DNA from: Pirellulales bacterium
GTDB lineage: Bacteria > Planctomycetota > Planctomycetia > Pirellulales > JANQPP01
DNA length: 64,000 bases
NCBI GenBank assembly: GCA_028289405.1
Contig: JANQPP010000135.1
Span: 38,161-102,160, forward strand
Direction of reading: 5' to 3'
Each line of letters opens with the position of its first letter. Position 1 is the stretch's first letter. The position numbers were made by a program, and so were the translations under genes. The notes below the pieces were generated by a model, which worked only from the letters and a program-made list of their open reading frames with translations, ran no database searches and was not told where the DNA came from. Below, in pieces: positions 9,455 to 18,413 of the stretch.

Positions 9455-10455
9455 CGCACGATTCGGAAGCCCAAGTCTTCGATCATCGCATAGTCTTCCC
9501 GAGGTGGCTGGCCCTGAGTCGTAAGATAATCTCCCACGAAAATCGAGTTCGCGGCGAACAACCCCAAGGGTTGTAGGCTGCGTAGGTGCATTTCGCGTCC
9601 TCCGGCAATGCGGATCTCGGAATCGCGATTGGCGTAGCGGAATAGGCACAGCACTCGCAAGCAGTGGCGAGGTGTTAAGGTGCGGATGCCTTCCAACGGA
9701 GTGCCATCAATAGGATTCAGAAAGTTCACGGGAATCGATTCGGCACGAAGTCGGCGAAGCTCCAAAGCCATGTCAACAATATCCCGATCCGCTTCTCCCA
9801 TACCCACGATGCCGCCGGAGCACATTTCCAGGCCCGCATTTCTCACCGCGTGCAAGGTGTCCAGGCGATCTTGATACGAGTGCGTGCTACAAATCTCTCC
9901 GTAATGGTCGCGTCCCGTGTTCAAGTTGTGGTTCACACGGTCCACGCCACACTCTTTCAATTGGCGCGCTTGTTCGTCCGTCAACAGCCCCAGGCAGGCA
10001 CAGATTTTCAGCGGAAACTGCTCCTTAATACGTGGCACCAACGTGGTGATGGCAGCCATCTCCCGCTCGGACGGCCCCCGTGCCGAGATCACGATACAGT
10101 AGGTCTTCGCCTGGCGTTCATAGGCCATTCTGGCCCCGTCCAGCAGCTTTTTTTCATTCAGTAAGTTGTAGCGGGGAATTTCCGCCTCGGAGACTTTCGA
10201 TTGCGAGCAATAGGAACAATCCTCCGGACAGAGGCCGCTTTTGGCGTTCATCAGCAAATAGAGCTGGACGTCATTCCCGAAATACTCGCGACGCAAGCGG
10301 TAGGCGCCAGAAAGCAGGGATAACACTTCTTCATCTGGGGACTGGAGTATCCCGAGCCCTTCTTCCGGAGTGAGCTCTCTTCCCTTGAGGAGTTCATCCG
10401 CCAGGCGGTCCCAAGGTGAGTTAGTGAATGGTGTCCCGTGTTGAGTATGAATCAT
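9385..10455 (-). CDS. bioB: Biotin synthase
   Basis: 356 residues of a radical-SAM enzyme that inserts sulfur into dethiobiotin, the last step of biotin synthesis. The radical-SAM [4Fe-4S] cysteines are in GLCPEDCSYCSQS (Cys76, Cys80, Cys83). Further family motifs are YCIVISARGPSE, CACLGLLTDEQARQLKECGV, NHNLNTGRDHYGEIC (Cys ligand region), MCSGGIVGMGE and FLNPIDGTPLEG. The C-terminus runs about 25 residues beyond the conserved core (Pro/Ala then a Ser run) and is the part overlapping the convergent gene. No other bio gene is adjacent. Cytoplasmic. Confidence 0.97.
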   Translation of the reverse strand: MIHTQHGTPFTNSPWDRLADELLKGRELTPEEGLGILQSPDEEVLSLLSGAYRLRREYFGNDVQLYLLMNAKSGLCPEDCSYCSQSKVSEAEIPRYNLLNEKKLLDGARMAYERQAKTYCIVISARGPSEREMAAITTLVPRIKEQFPLKICACLGLLTDEQARQLKECGVDRVNHNLNTGRDHYGEICSTHSYQDRLDTLHAVRNAGLEMCSGGIVGMGEADRDIVDMALELRRLRAESIPVNFLNPIDGTPLEGIRTLTPRHCLRVLCLFRYANRDSEIRIAGGREMHLRSLQPLGLFAANSIFVGDYLTTQGQPPREDYAMIEDLGFRIVRQPEPAAPLGRLSSEADTASSSS

Positions 10456-10702
10456 TCCGTCGCTCCAGCATGCGGCGTGCGAAACGCCCCGTCTCGGCCC
10501 CTTCGAAAGTCAGAATTTGCCCGATAGTAGGATCTACGGAGGACCCTCCGGCGTCAATGAGGAAGGAAAAGAGCGGGCCGAACCTGGACGATAATCAGCC
10601 AGGAGAAGCTAAACGCGCCCAGCCCCGGCTTTTCGTTTGGCGTGACCAATCCGCGGCATTTTGTGACGAAGATTCCAACGTTTCCGGATCCCCATCGCAC
10701 CC

Positions 10703-11404
10703 ATGTTCCGGCACACCTTTCTATTCGTCGTGTTACTGGGCTTGGCTTTTGCCATACCGTATGGATCGAGCCGTTGGCCCGATATCCGTGAGAAGTTGCC
10801 GGAAATCCCCTGGTGGAGCGAGTCAGCCGGTGACGACGAAAAGTCTTGGGGTACGGAGGATTTCTTCGCGGGAAGTTATTCCCTTTTCGGTGATGCGGAT
10901 GAGGAATCACTGGCCGTAACGACCGCCAAGCCGGCAGACTCCGTCAGGCCGCGCACCTATCGGCTAGAGGAAGTGCTCCGCTTCGACATGCCTCCGGCCG
11001 AGGTGCTGTCCCGCTGGCCAAGAGTCGTTACACGTCTGGCGAGCCTCGATTTGCAAGGCTTACGCGTGCCCCTGGTGAGTGGGAAGGGACCGGAGGACGT
11101 CGCCGGCTCGCTAACGTACTACTTTGATAACCAACAAAAGCTACAGCGATTGGCTCTGCGGGGACACACGGGCGATACCCGGCGGCTGGTGAACCTGGTG
11201 GTCAAACGTTTCGGCTTCCAGCGACATCCCTCGACCGACCCACATCTTCACCTTTTCCAGGTGCGTTGGAATGGAGAGCCGCGCGGCCAGTTGTGGATTC
11301 AGGCCGCCGACATCGTGGATGCCGCCGACCCTTTGGCCCGGTTTGAAGTGAAATTGACGGTGGATCGGCCCAGCAGTTTCTCACCTTATCGTCCTGGCAA
11401 ATAG
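10703..11404 (+). CDS. Exported protein of unknown function
   Basis: 233 residues starting with a clear signal sequence or N-terminal anchor, MFRHTFLFVVLLGLAFAIPYG. The mature part has an acidic linker (residues 35-75) and then a globular region with RLEEVLRFDMPPAEVLSRWPRV, GKGPEDVAGSLTYYFDNQQKLQRL, GDTRRLVNLVVKRFGFQRH and LWIQAADIVDAADPLARFEVKLTVDRP. Strand-rich alternation suggests a compact alpha/beta domain. I do not recognise the family beyond a likely planctomycete-specific exported protein. It is divergent from bioB across 247 bases. Confidence 0.75.
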   Translation: MFRHTFLFVVLLGLAFAIPYGSSRWPDIREKLPEIPWWSESAGDDEKSWGTEDFFAGSYSLFGDADEESLAVTTAKPADSVRPRTYRLEEVLRFDMPPAEVLSRWPRVVTRLASLDLQGLRVPLVSGKGPEDVAGSLTYYFDNQQKLQRLALRGHTGDTRRLVNLVVKRFGFQRHPSTDPHLHLFQVRWNGEPRGQLWIQAADIVDAADPLARFEVKLTVDRPSSFSPYRPGK

Positions 11405-11871
11405 AGGAGATAGCGGCGCCTGTTGTCCCGAGTGTGAACTGCGATTGACGTTGCCGTTTCCGCAATGGTTCATGGCTAATTCTTCGCTTTTTTCAAGCGG
11501 AATCGCGGTCTGAACACGGATATGAATTTTCGCCGCGGCATTTCGGAATCCTCTTCCTCAATCCGTGAAGATCCCGAAATCACCCAAGTCCGCGTATTCT
11601 TTTCGATTCCAAGTTGCTTCAAAGATGCGTCATCACTACGATGTTCGCTACACTGGAGCGTGTTGCGCGGACGTGCGACGTTTAGCGGCATGGTAATTCA
11701 CCAGCCGACGTGAGCAAAAATCCGCTGCAAGGTGTGACGAAACACGCGCTGAAATTGAACTGTAAAGCGGCATGTCCGCCGTGAGGCCGGATCGTGAAGT
11801 AAGGAATACCGTGACCGCCTCGAGGGACTGCCACGGGGCATGCGGAACTGACTTGATCAGGGGGAAAACTT
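11405..11871. other. Intergenic region without a convincing gene
   Basis: 467 bases between the exported unknown and the gmd-like gene. Short open frames exist on both strands, the longest on the minus strand at 11476-11691 (71 codons, with a basic C-terminus), but none has a ribosome-binding site or recognisable protein. I see no tRNA, no strong hairpin with a T-run and no clear promoter. A strong ribosome-binding site (GGGGGA, just before 11872) serves the downstream gene. Confidence 0.6.
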
Positions 11872-12864
11872 ATGGCCGAGCGACGGGCCTTGATAACGGG
11901 GATCACGGGACAGGACGGATCATATTTGGCCGAGTTCTTGTTGGGACAAGGCTACCAGGTCTTTGGGTTGGCCCGCCGCCGCTCGACGGACTCGTTCGAT
12001 AACATTGCTCACATTCTTGATCAGATTGAATTGATCACGGGCGACCTAGCGGATTCCTCCTCGCTATTTCGTGCCATGGAGCGGGCACAACCTCACGAAA
12101 TCTACAATTTGGCGGCCCAGTCGTTCGTCAAGAGCAGTTGGGAACTTCCCGAAATGACGGGTGACGTCACCGGCATTGGCGTGACGCGGCTGCTCGAGTC
12201 CATGCGTGTGGTGTGCCCTTCCGCTAGATTTTATCAGGCCAGCAGTTCGGAGATGTTCGGCCTGAGCGAGGAGTGTCCTCAGAATGAAAAGACTCCGTTT
12301 CATCCACGGAGCCCCTATGCCGTGGCGAAAGTGTACGGTCATTGGAGCACCGTGAATTACCGGGAAAGCTACGGCCTTTTCGCTTGTTGCGGCATTCTAT
12401 TCAATCATGAGTCGCCGAGGCGAGGATTAGAGTTCGTCACGAGAAAAGTGGCCCACGCCGTCGCCCGGATCAAATTGGGGCTCAGTGATCGGCTCCCCTT
12501 GGGCAACCTTGATGCACGTCGGGATTGGGGATTCGCGGGAGAGTATGTCGTCGCCATGTGGCGCATGCTGCAACAGGATGAGCCGGAGGATTTCGTGATC
12601 GGAACCGGCGAGGACTACAGCGTCCGCGACCTTGTGGAAGCCGCCTTTTCGTACGTGGATCTCGATTGGCAAGACTACGTTACACAAGATGAGCGGTTCA
12701 TGCGGCCTGCCGAGGTGCCTCGCCTGCTCGCGGACTGCACGCGATCGCAAAAAAGGCTTGAGTGGAATCCACAAGTCCGCTTCCAGGATTTGGTCGAAAT
12801 GATGGTACAAGCCGAGCTTGAGCGCCTCAACAACAGCAAAAAACCCGAAGATGCCACGATCTGA
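11872..12864 (+). CDS. gmd: GDP-mannose 4,6-dehydratase
   Basis: 330 residues of a short-chain dehydrogenase/reductase converting GDP-mannose to GDP-4-keto-6-deoxymannose, a precursor of fucose, rhamnose and related surface sugars. The NADP-binding motif is GITGQDGSYLAE (residues 10-21), YNLAAQSFVKSSW follows, the catalytic Ser/Glu lie in ASSSEMFG (123-130) and the Tyr-x3-Lys pair in SPYAVAK (Tyr149, Lys153). FNHESPRRGLEFVTRK is the GMD-specific substrate loop. A close relative acting on another NDP-sugar is possible. GGGGGA upstream gives a strong ribosome-binding site. The next gene, a GNAT protein, starts 24 bases downstream. Confidence 0.93.
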   Translation: MAERRALITGITGQDGSYLAEFLLGQGYQVFGLARRRSTDSFDNIAHILDQIELITGDLADSSSLFRAMERAQPHEIYNLAAQSFVKSSWELPEMTGDVTGIGVTRLLESMRVVCPSARFYQASSSEMFGLSEECPQNEKTPFHPRSPYAVAKVYGHWSTVNYRESYGLFACCGILFNHESPRRGLEFVTRKVAHAVARIKLGLSDRLPLGNLDARRDWGFAGEYVVAMWRMLQQDEPEDFVIGTGEDYSVRDLVEAAFSYVDLDWQDYVTQDERFMRPAEVPRLLADCTRSQKRLEWNPQVRFQDLVEMMVQAELERLNNSKKPEDATI

Positions 12865-12888
12865 TCCAAGAAAGGGACGCCCTTCGCC

Positions 12889-13884
12889 ATGGGTGGCCGG
12901 CCTACCGAAAACCAACGCGGTTTAGAGCCGATAACTCATGAGCCAACGATCGCCCGTCTTCCTGAGGAACGGCGGCTTGAAGCGCTCCACTGTCTTTTTT
13001 CGCACATTGGCGAAGGCGACCGTCTAGCGGTGATCGAGGATTTTCTCTCCGAGTTCCAGCGATTCAAATTTAGCTGGGATGGACTGCTCGGAGTATTCGA
13101 TCGCGATCAAGTACTGGGCGTCGGATGGACGCAAATCCATGCTGGCCACACGGCAGCTCTGGCATATCCGCGTTTCCTTGAGCGCTCCGCGGAGACCATG
13201 TCTCGTCGGCTGCTCGATGCCGGGTTGCAATTCTCACAACGTCAGCAGGCCCGGTTCGCGCAGTGCGTACTGGAAACGCACGACTCTGATCAAGCGAGTA
13301 CCCTCGAAAGCGTAGGATTTCTACACGCCGCAGAATTGGTTTTTTTGGTTTGTGGCCAAGATCAGTTCGCGGATAAAGCTCCCGCAACCGATTTTCTTTG
13401 GGAATCCGTCTTAGGTGTCCAAACATCCCGGCTCGCGCAGGTCGTACAACGAACCTACGTGGAGACCCTCGATTGTCCTTTGCTTAATGGGTGGCGGGAG
13501 GCGGACGATGTTGTCGAAGGATATCTGCAAGCCAGCCTCGGGCGGACGGAAAATTGGTGGTTGCTGAAGTCGCCCACTGGAGACTTGGGATGCTTGCTGC
13601 TTTCGGAACACGTGGATGAGCGGCGGATGGAGCTGTTGTATATGGGGCTAGTTCCCGAGGCACGGGGCCGAAACCTGGGGATGCTACTAGTGCGGTTCGC
13701 CCAATGGCAGGCCCGGCAGCGTGGAATGAAAGAAATCGTGTTGGCCTGCGATGGCAAAAATCAGCCCGCGCTCAGCACGTACCAAACCGCGGGCTTTCAA
13801 TCTTGGGGCCACCGGCACGTGTTTTTGCGCCGACTGACGCAGGATGGCTTGCCGCGGATGTCAAGTCCGGAATTCCCGAGGTAG
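12889..13884 (+). CDS. GNAT-family N-acetyltransferase (two-domain)
   Basis: 331 residues, about twice a single GNAT domain. The C-terminal domain (about residues 210-320) has the acetyl-CoA pyrophosphate loop in LVPEARGRNLGMLLV, with the preceding strand RMELLYMG and the later ALSTYQTAGFQSWGHRHVFLR. The N-terminal half (SWDGLLGVFDRDQVLGVGWTQIH, TLESVGFLHAAELVFLVC) looks like a degenerate GNAT domain without the loop. Many tandem GNATs acylate small molecules or peptides. The substrate is unknown; the position after a GDP-mannose dehydratase permits an amino-sugar role but does not show it. Confidence 0.8.
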   Translation: MGGRPTENQRGLEPITHEPTIARLPEERRLEALHCLFSHIGEGDRLAVIEDFLSEFQRFKFSWDGLLGVFDRDQVLGVGWTQIHAGHTAALAYPRFLERSAETMSRRLLDAGLQFSQRQQARFAQCVLETHDSDQASTLESVGFLHAAELVFLVCGQDQFADKAPATDFLWESVLGVQTSRLAQVVQRTYVETLDCPLLNGWREADDVVEGYLQASLGRTENWWLLKSPTGDLGCLLLSEHVDERRMELLYMGLVPEARGRNLGMLLVRFAQWQARQRGMKEIVLACDGKNQPALSTYQTAGFQSWGHRHVFLRRLTQDGLPRMSSPEFPR

Positions 13885-14281
13885 CCGTAACGCTTTGGGT
13901 AATAACGGCTTCGTATGAATATTCGCCTCTGCCCCGCATGCGTGAATTTCCCTGTGACAGGTTTTCCACGCCCGGCAAGGACCGCCAGAAAAATTTTTTT
14001 GACACCGCACCTTTTTGCTAGGACCCGTGATTCTCGGGAATTCACGGCCCAGGGTGCATGACAACGTCAAAAATCATGACGGGCGGTTCAATCCCACGCT
14101 TTGACAGGGTCGCCGCGCCTCATAAAATCGGCTCCCTGGGTGACAATGAAGTTTGCCAGATGGCTGCCATTCGGCGGTCATCGTCTCTGCACGTGGCGCG
14201 GTCGGGCCTATGTTCGCGCATGCTCGCGACATGCATCACCGCACATCACGGGGGGATTGTGCGCGGAGAGGATGGTCCGGA
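13885..14281. other. Upstream region of dnaA
   Basis: 397 bases without a convincing gene. It contains the candidate promoter at 14101-14128, a T-rich patch at 13991-14000, an inverted repeat CCGTGA...TCACGG (14024-14046, 6-base arms) and one DnaA-box-like TTTTCCACG at 13962-13970 (two mismatches to TTATCCACA). A single degenerate box does not make an origin. The frame of dnaA is open back to 14153, so part of this could be coding if an upstream start is used. Confidence 0.5.
14101..14128 (+). promoter_or_regulatory. Candidate sigma-70 promoter of dnaA
   Basis: A perfect -35 TTGACA at 14101-14106 is followed after 16 bases by TAAAAT at 14123-14128 (five of six matches to TATAAT). Transcription would start near 14135, about 145 bases before the preferred GTG start of dnaA. 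Confidence 0.55.
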
Positions 14282-15682
14282 GTGGAATTACGCGATAAGG
14301 ACGTCGTGGCGGCGTTTCGTCTGAAGTTGTCGGAATTGCTGGGAGAAGACCGATTCGAGTTGTGGTTTAAGGACCAAACTCAGATCGATTGGCAAGACAA
14401 GATTTTGCGAGTGGAGGCGCAGAGCCCCTTCATTTGTCAGTGGCTGCGCGCCAATTTCGCCACGGAAATCGAAGCGGCATGCGTGCATGTTTTTGGCGCG
14501 CCTCAACGGGTCGTGTTTCGCACGGCGGAGCCCATTCTCGCCGAGGCCCTCCCGCCGGATGCAGAAGACCGGCGAACTGCTAGCCTGCCCGGCCCGGAAG
14601 TGGACGATTCTACCCTCAGCAACCGCAAGGAATGCGGCCGGTCAAGCTCTTTCTGTCGATGCCTGGAGGATATCGTCGTCGGTGAGAGCAATCGTCTCGC
14701 GGTAACTTCGATCCGCATGGCCTCGGAGAAATGGGGAGGCGGGTCTCCGTTCTTGGTCCATGGCCCCACGGGCTTGGGGAAAACTCATTTGCTGCAAGCA
14801 TTGCAGGCAGCCGTGCGGGAGAAGCATGCTGGGCTCAGGGCGTTGTATCTCTCGGCAGAGCAGTTCACGGACCATTTTTTGGAAGCTCTACGAGGAAGCG
14901 GTCTACCTAGCTTCCGCCGTAAGCACCGGGGAACCGATCTTTTGCTGCTGGACAATCTGGAATTCTTGTCCCGAAAAACGGCGACCTTGGAAGAGCTAGC
15001 CCAGACAGTGGAAGATTTGCATCGCCGAGGCAAGCAAGTTGCCTTCGCTTCCTCGGTGGCACCGGAGCAATTGGAAGGAATTAGTCCTGAGTTCCTTGCC
15101 AGGTTGCGCGGAGGATTATTCTGCGAATTACAACCGCCTGAATTCGCGATGCGACGCGAGATCGCCCGGCGTATGGCCGCGCGCCGAAGCTTGGAGATCG
15201 AAGGAGATGTATTGGACTACGTGGCCGCCAATTTCACCCGGCATGCCCGAGAAATCTCTGGCGCGCTGTTTCGCTTGCAAGCCGCATCGCTGGCAAAACA
15301 GCAACCGATCACGCTGAGTCTCGCCGAACGGGTGCTGGCTGACCTGGTCAACTCCGCCTCGCGTGAAGTCGAACTGCCCGAAATTGAAAGAGCGGTTTGC
15401 AAAGTATTCGGCTTGAGCAGGCAAAGCCTCCAATCAAATTGTAAGAGCCGTGCCGTCAGCCATCCGCGGATGCTCGCCATGTGGCTCGCGCGTAAATACA
15501 CTCGTGCCGCGTTGAGCGAGATCGGTGACTACTTCGGAAAACGTAGCCACAGTACGGTGATTTCGGCGGAGAAGAAGGTTGGCGACTGGATGGACCACGG
15601 CAAATCCATGAACTGCGGTAGCAAGTCACGTCAGATTCGCGACGCGGTCCAGGAAATCGAACAAGCCTTGCAAATTGGGTGA
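14282..15682 (+). CDS. dnaA: Chromosomal replication initiator DnaA
   Basis: 466 residues from the GTG at 14282, which has GGAGAGGA at 14265-14272 in front of it and gives the normal family N-terminus; the frame is open further up to 14153. Domain I (residues 1-80, FELWFKDQ..., FICQWLRANF) binds partners, and a short linker is domain II. The AAA+ domain III has Walker A GPTGLGKT (161-168) and Walker B LLLLDNLEF (220-228). Domain IV ends with KRSHSTVISAEKKV, the DnaA-box binding signature. It opens strands at oriC and loads DnaB. dnaN, recF and gyrB are not adjacent; instead ssb and dnaB lie within 6 kb downstream. Confidence 0.93.
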   Translation: MELRDKDVVAAFRLKLSELLGEDRFELWFKDQTQIDWQDKILRVEAQSPFICQWLRANFATEIEAACVHVFGAPQRVVFRTAEPILAEALPPDAEDRRTASLPGPEVDDSTLSNRKECGRSSSFCRCLEDIVVGESNRLAVTSIRMASEKWGGGSPFLVHGPTGLGKTHLLQALQAAVREKHAGLRALYLSAEQFTDHFLEALRGSGLPSFRRKHRGTDLLLLDNLEFLSRKTATLEELAQTVEDLHRRGKQVAFASSVAPEQLEGISPEFLARLRGGLFCELQPPEFAMRREIARRMAARRSLEIEGDVLDYVAANFTRHAREISGALFRLQAASLAKQQPITLSLAERVLADLVNSASREVELPEIERAVCKVFGLSRQSLQSNCKSRAVSHPRMLAMWLARKYTRAALSEIGDYFGKRSHSTVISAEKKVGDWMDHGKSMNCGSKSRQIRDAVQEIEQALQIG

Positions 15683-15935
15683 ATTCGGATGCGTACGTTC
15701 AACCCTTCCAATGATCGCCGCGCGGTTTGCCTCGGGATTGACGCCGAAGCCTGTTCTAAGTCGTTCCGAGGTTGGGGTTGAAATCTTCGCAAAAACGTCG
15801 AAAATGACGTGCTTCGACTTTCCAGCCTCCTTCATGGTGGATGTGCAGGTGAGCCGGAATGTGGAGGGTCTTGAAACAGCTCGGCGTGAGTGGCACTTAG
15901 TCATCCACGCAACATAAAAGCGGAGAAATTTGCTC

Positions 15936-16562
15936 GTGGAAAGCCTGCAAGTCGAGAAACGGGACGGCACCGGCAAGAAACATGCCAAGCGGTTGCGCGA
16001 AACCGGCAAAATTCCCGCCAATATTTACGGACATGGGGAGAAAAATGTCAACGTGACGGTCGCGACCGATGCCATGCAGGCGGCCGTTCGGCATGGTGCC
16101 CAACTGATCAAATTGCAGGGAGCGGTTCGTACCTCGGCGCTAATCCGCGAAATTCAATGGGACCCGTTCGGTAATGACATCTTGCATGTGGATTTCACAC
16201 GTGTCTCCACCCATGAGCGGATTACAGTTACCGTTCCCGTGGAACTTCGCGGGGATGCTCCAGGAACGCACGAAGGCGGTACGCTGGATCACCTGATTCA
16301 CCAGCTCGAGGTGGAATGCGAAGCGGGAAGCATTCCCGAATCTTTGCAGCTTTCGATCAATGACCTGCATATCGGCCAATCATTGACGGTGGCCGATTTG
16401 CCGATTCCCGAGGGAGTGACGGCACAACTCTCTTCCGAAACGCCGGTCGTGCAATGCATGGAGAAAGTTGTCACGGAAGAGGAAGAACTAGCACCCGCCT
16501 CGGCGGACGAACCCGAAATCATCGGTCGCCAGGCCGAAGAGGAAGAGGAAACCAACGAATAG
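15936..16562 (+). CDS. rplY: 50S ribosomal protein L25 (CTC/long form)
   Basis: 208 residues from a GTG at 15936, with GGAG at 15922-15925; a TTG six bases upstream is possible. The N-terminal domain (about 95 residues) has the 5S rRNA-binding pattern GKKHAKRLRETGKIPANIYG. The C-terminal TL5/CTC beta domain has HVDFTRVSTHERITVTVPVE, LQLSINDLHIGQSLTVADLP and VVQCMEKVV. The tail is a Glu-rich run (EEEEETNE). The long two-domain form is typical of many bacteria other than enterics. It is followed 32 bases later by pth, a common pairing. Confidence 0.95.
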   Translation: MESLQVEKRDGTGKKHAKRLRETGKIPANIYGHGEKNVNVTVATDAMQAAVRHGAQLIKLQGAVRTSALIREIQWDPFGNDILHVDFTRVSTHERITVTVPVELRGDAPGTHEGGTLDHLIHQLEVECEAGSIPESLQLSINDLHIGQSLTVADLPIPEGVTAQLSSETPVVQCMEKVVTEEEELAPASADEPEIIGRQAEEEEETNE

Positions 16563-16594
16563 ACATTTTTTTCTGGCGTCGCCGACCACGAGTC

Positions 16595-17155
16595 ATGAAA
16601 ATCATTGCCGGGCTCGGCAACCCAGGGAAAAAATATCGGGATACGCGGCATAACGTCGGGTTTGACGTACTCGACCGAATGGTCGGGCGATTTGCACCGG
16701 GAGATGTGAAAAAGTCGCGATTCGAAGGTTTGACCGTCACCTTCAACCTTCAGGGTGAGAACATCCTGCTGCTGTGGCCGTTAACCTTTATGAATCGCAG
16801 CGGTCGTAGCGTGGCCGCCGCCGTATCGTTTTATCGTATTGAGCCAGCAGATTTGATTGTCGTCTGTGACGAAATGAATCTCCCCTTGGGAAAGTTGCGC
16901 TTTCGTCGACGGGGTACAGCGGGGGGGCAAAAAGGAATGGCGAACGTGATTCAATGTTTGCGGACTGAGGAAATTAGTCGTTTGCGGATCGGAGTGGGGA
17001 AACCACACGAACACTTCGACCATTCCTCGTATCTGCTCAGTCGCTTCCCGGTCGAGGAACGACCTGAAGTCGATCTGGCCATCGACAAGGCCGCTCAGGC
17101 CCTGGAAGATTGGATTGAGTATGATACGGATTACTGCATGAATGCCTACAATTGA
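16595..17155 (+). CDS. pth: Peptidyl-tRNA hydrolase
   Basis: 186 residues, the standard length. It cleaves peptidyl-tRNA released by stalled ribosomes. The start is fixed by the family N-terminus MKIIAGLGNPGKKYRDTRHNVGF, containing the active-site Asn (GNPG) and His20 (RHNVGF). WPLTFMNRSGRSV carries the second conserved Asn and VVCDEMNLPLGKLRFR the catalytic-site Asp. GGQKGMANVIQ and RIGVGKP follow. The frame is open upstream but lacks further conserved sequence. It lies between rplY and rpsF in a co-directional cluster. Confidence 0.97.
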   Translation: MKIIAGLGNPGKKYRDTRHNVGFDVLDRMVGRFAPGDVKKSRFEGLTVTFNLQGENILLLWPLTFMNRSGRSVAAAVSFYRIEPADLIVVCDEMNLPLGKLRFRRRGTAGGQKGMANVIQCLRTEEISRLRIGVGKPHEHFDHSSYLLSRFPVEERPEVDLAIDKAAQALEDWIEYDTDYCMNAYN

Positions 17156-17302
17156 TGCCATAATTTGAGTTTAGGCGTTTCCCGCACGCCAATCGATGGT
17201 AAAATCGGGGGCACTTCTTTTCAGGCCGACGAGAACCTGAAGAGTCGGCGGGAAATTCAATGCGAAAAGGTCGATCAAAAAACTGTACGAGGAGTCCCTG
17301 TT

Positions 17303-17770
17303 TTGGCTGTTCACGTTTATGAAGGGATGTTCATCCTGGATTCGGCTCGCTTCGGTCGAGAAGGTGGAAAACTGACCGAAAATCTGCAAAATATGGTCGA
17401 ATCGCGGGGCGCGGAGATCCTGGTGAGCCGCCTCTGGGAGGAACGTCGATTAGCCTATCCCATCAACGGCCAGCGCAAGGGGACTTACTGGCTGATGTAC
17501 GTGAAAATGGATGGCAATCATCTCGCGGACATCAACGTGGAGTGCGGACGAAACGACTGGATCTTGCGGGTCTTGTTCTTGAAAGTCGATCCACGGATCG
17601 CCGACACATTGGTCGAACATGCCCGCGCCGGGCATATTGTCCAATCGGCGGGAGAGGCTGGAGCCTCGGAAGAGTCAGAAAGCGAAAAAGAATCGAGCAA
17701 GCCGGCTGCCGATTCCTCGGAGGAAGAGGCAAAGTCTTCGGAAACCGTGGATCAAACGGCGGAAGTCTGA
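17303..17770 (+). CDS. rpsF: 30S ribosomal protein S6
   Basis: 155 residues from a TTG at 17303. The start is supported by AGGAG at 17290-17294 with 8-base spacing and by the S6 pattern AVHVYEGMFILDS, which must lie at the N-terminus. Family features are RLWEERRLAYPINGQRKGTYWLMYVKMD, the 16S/S18 contact strand, and ILRVLFLKVD. A 45-residue Ser/Glu-rich acidic tail extends beyond the conserved domain. S6 normally sits in an rpsF-ssb-rpsR-rplI operon; here ssb follows 87 bases downstream, but rpsR, which encodes its binding partner S18, is missing. Confidence 0.95.
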   Translation: MAVHVYEGMFILDSARFGREGGKLTENLQNMVESRGAEILVSRLWEERRLAYPINGQRKGTYWLMYVKMDGNHLADINVECGRNDWILRVLFLKVDPRIADTLVEHARAGHIVQSAGEAGASEESESEKESSKPAADSSEEEAKSSETVDQTAEV

Positions 17771-17857
17771 TAGTAGATCGAGATGGGATTTTTGTCTCTC
17801 TCGAGGCATGAAGACCCAAGGTCACCACGGGCACCCTGTTCCAGGTAAGCGGCACGC

Positions 17858-18304
17858 ATGGCCAGTTATAATCGAGTCGTCTTGGTCGGCAACCTAACGC
17901 GCGACCCCGAGTTGCGGTACATCCCCAGTGGGACGGCGGTAACGGAGGTGGGTCTGGCGGTCAATGACCGCCGGAAGTCGTCCACTGGCGAATGGGTGGA
18001 TGAAACAACCTTTGTGGATGTCACCTTGTGGGCCCGCCAAGCCGAAGTGGCCTGCCAGTACCTCTCCAAAGGCTCCAGCGTCCTCATCGAAGGGCGTTTG
18101 AAACTGGATACGTGGGAATCCAATGAAGGACAAAAACGCTCCAAGCTACGCGTCGTCGGAGAGCGGATGCAAATGCTAGGGGGGCGACAATCAGCGGCTA
18201 CCGGCGCTCGAGGTGGACCCAGCGACGATGTTGCCGGTGGGGGTGGCTACGGCTCAGGCGGCCATGACGGTCCGGATATTCCGGAAGACGACATTCCATT
18301 TTAA
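17858..18304 (+). CDS. ssb: Single-stranded DNA-binding protein
   Basis: 148 residues. The OB fold spans residues 1-110: [67 protein letters not shown] Gly/Ala/Asp-rich linker leads to the acidic C-terminal tip DDIPF, the conserved docking peptide for replication and repair proteins. It coats single-stranded DNA in replication. It lies between rpsF and rplI, as in many bacteria. Confidence 0.98.
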   Translation: MASYNRVVLVGNLTRDPELRYIPSGTAVTEVGLAVNDRRKSSTGEWVDETTFVDVTLWARQAEVACQYLSKGSSVLIEGRLKLDTWESNEGQKRSKLRVVGERMQMLGGRQSAATGARGGPSDDVAGGGGYGSGGHDGPDIPEDDIPF

Positions 18305-18413
18305 TTTCGTCGGGCAGCTCTTGAGCACATATGACAAGCCGGATCACGGTATGCATCACAGTCTAACGTGACTTTCAAATCCTGCTGGAATTCCATTGCG
18401 GAAGAAATAAACC

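Noticed and set aside
11476..11691. Minus-strand 71-codon frame with basic C-terminus
   Set aside because: No ribosome-binding site and no family resemblance; insufficient to call a gene.
13885..14281. Region before dnaA as oriC
   Set aside because: Only one TTTTCCACG site with two mismatches; the same word also occurs inside rpsZ (around 41050). No cluster of boxes and no strong AT-rich unwinding region.
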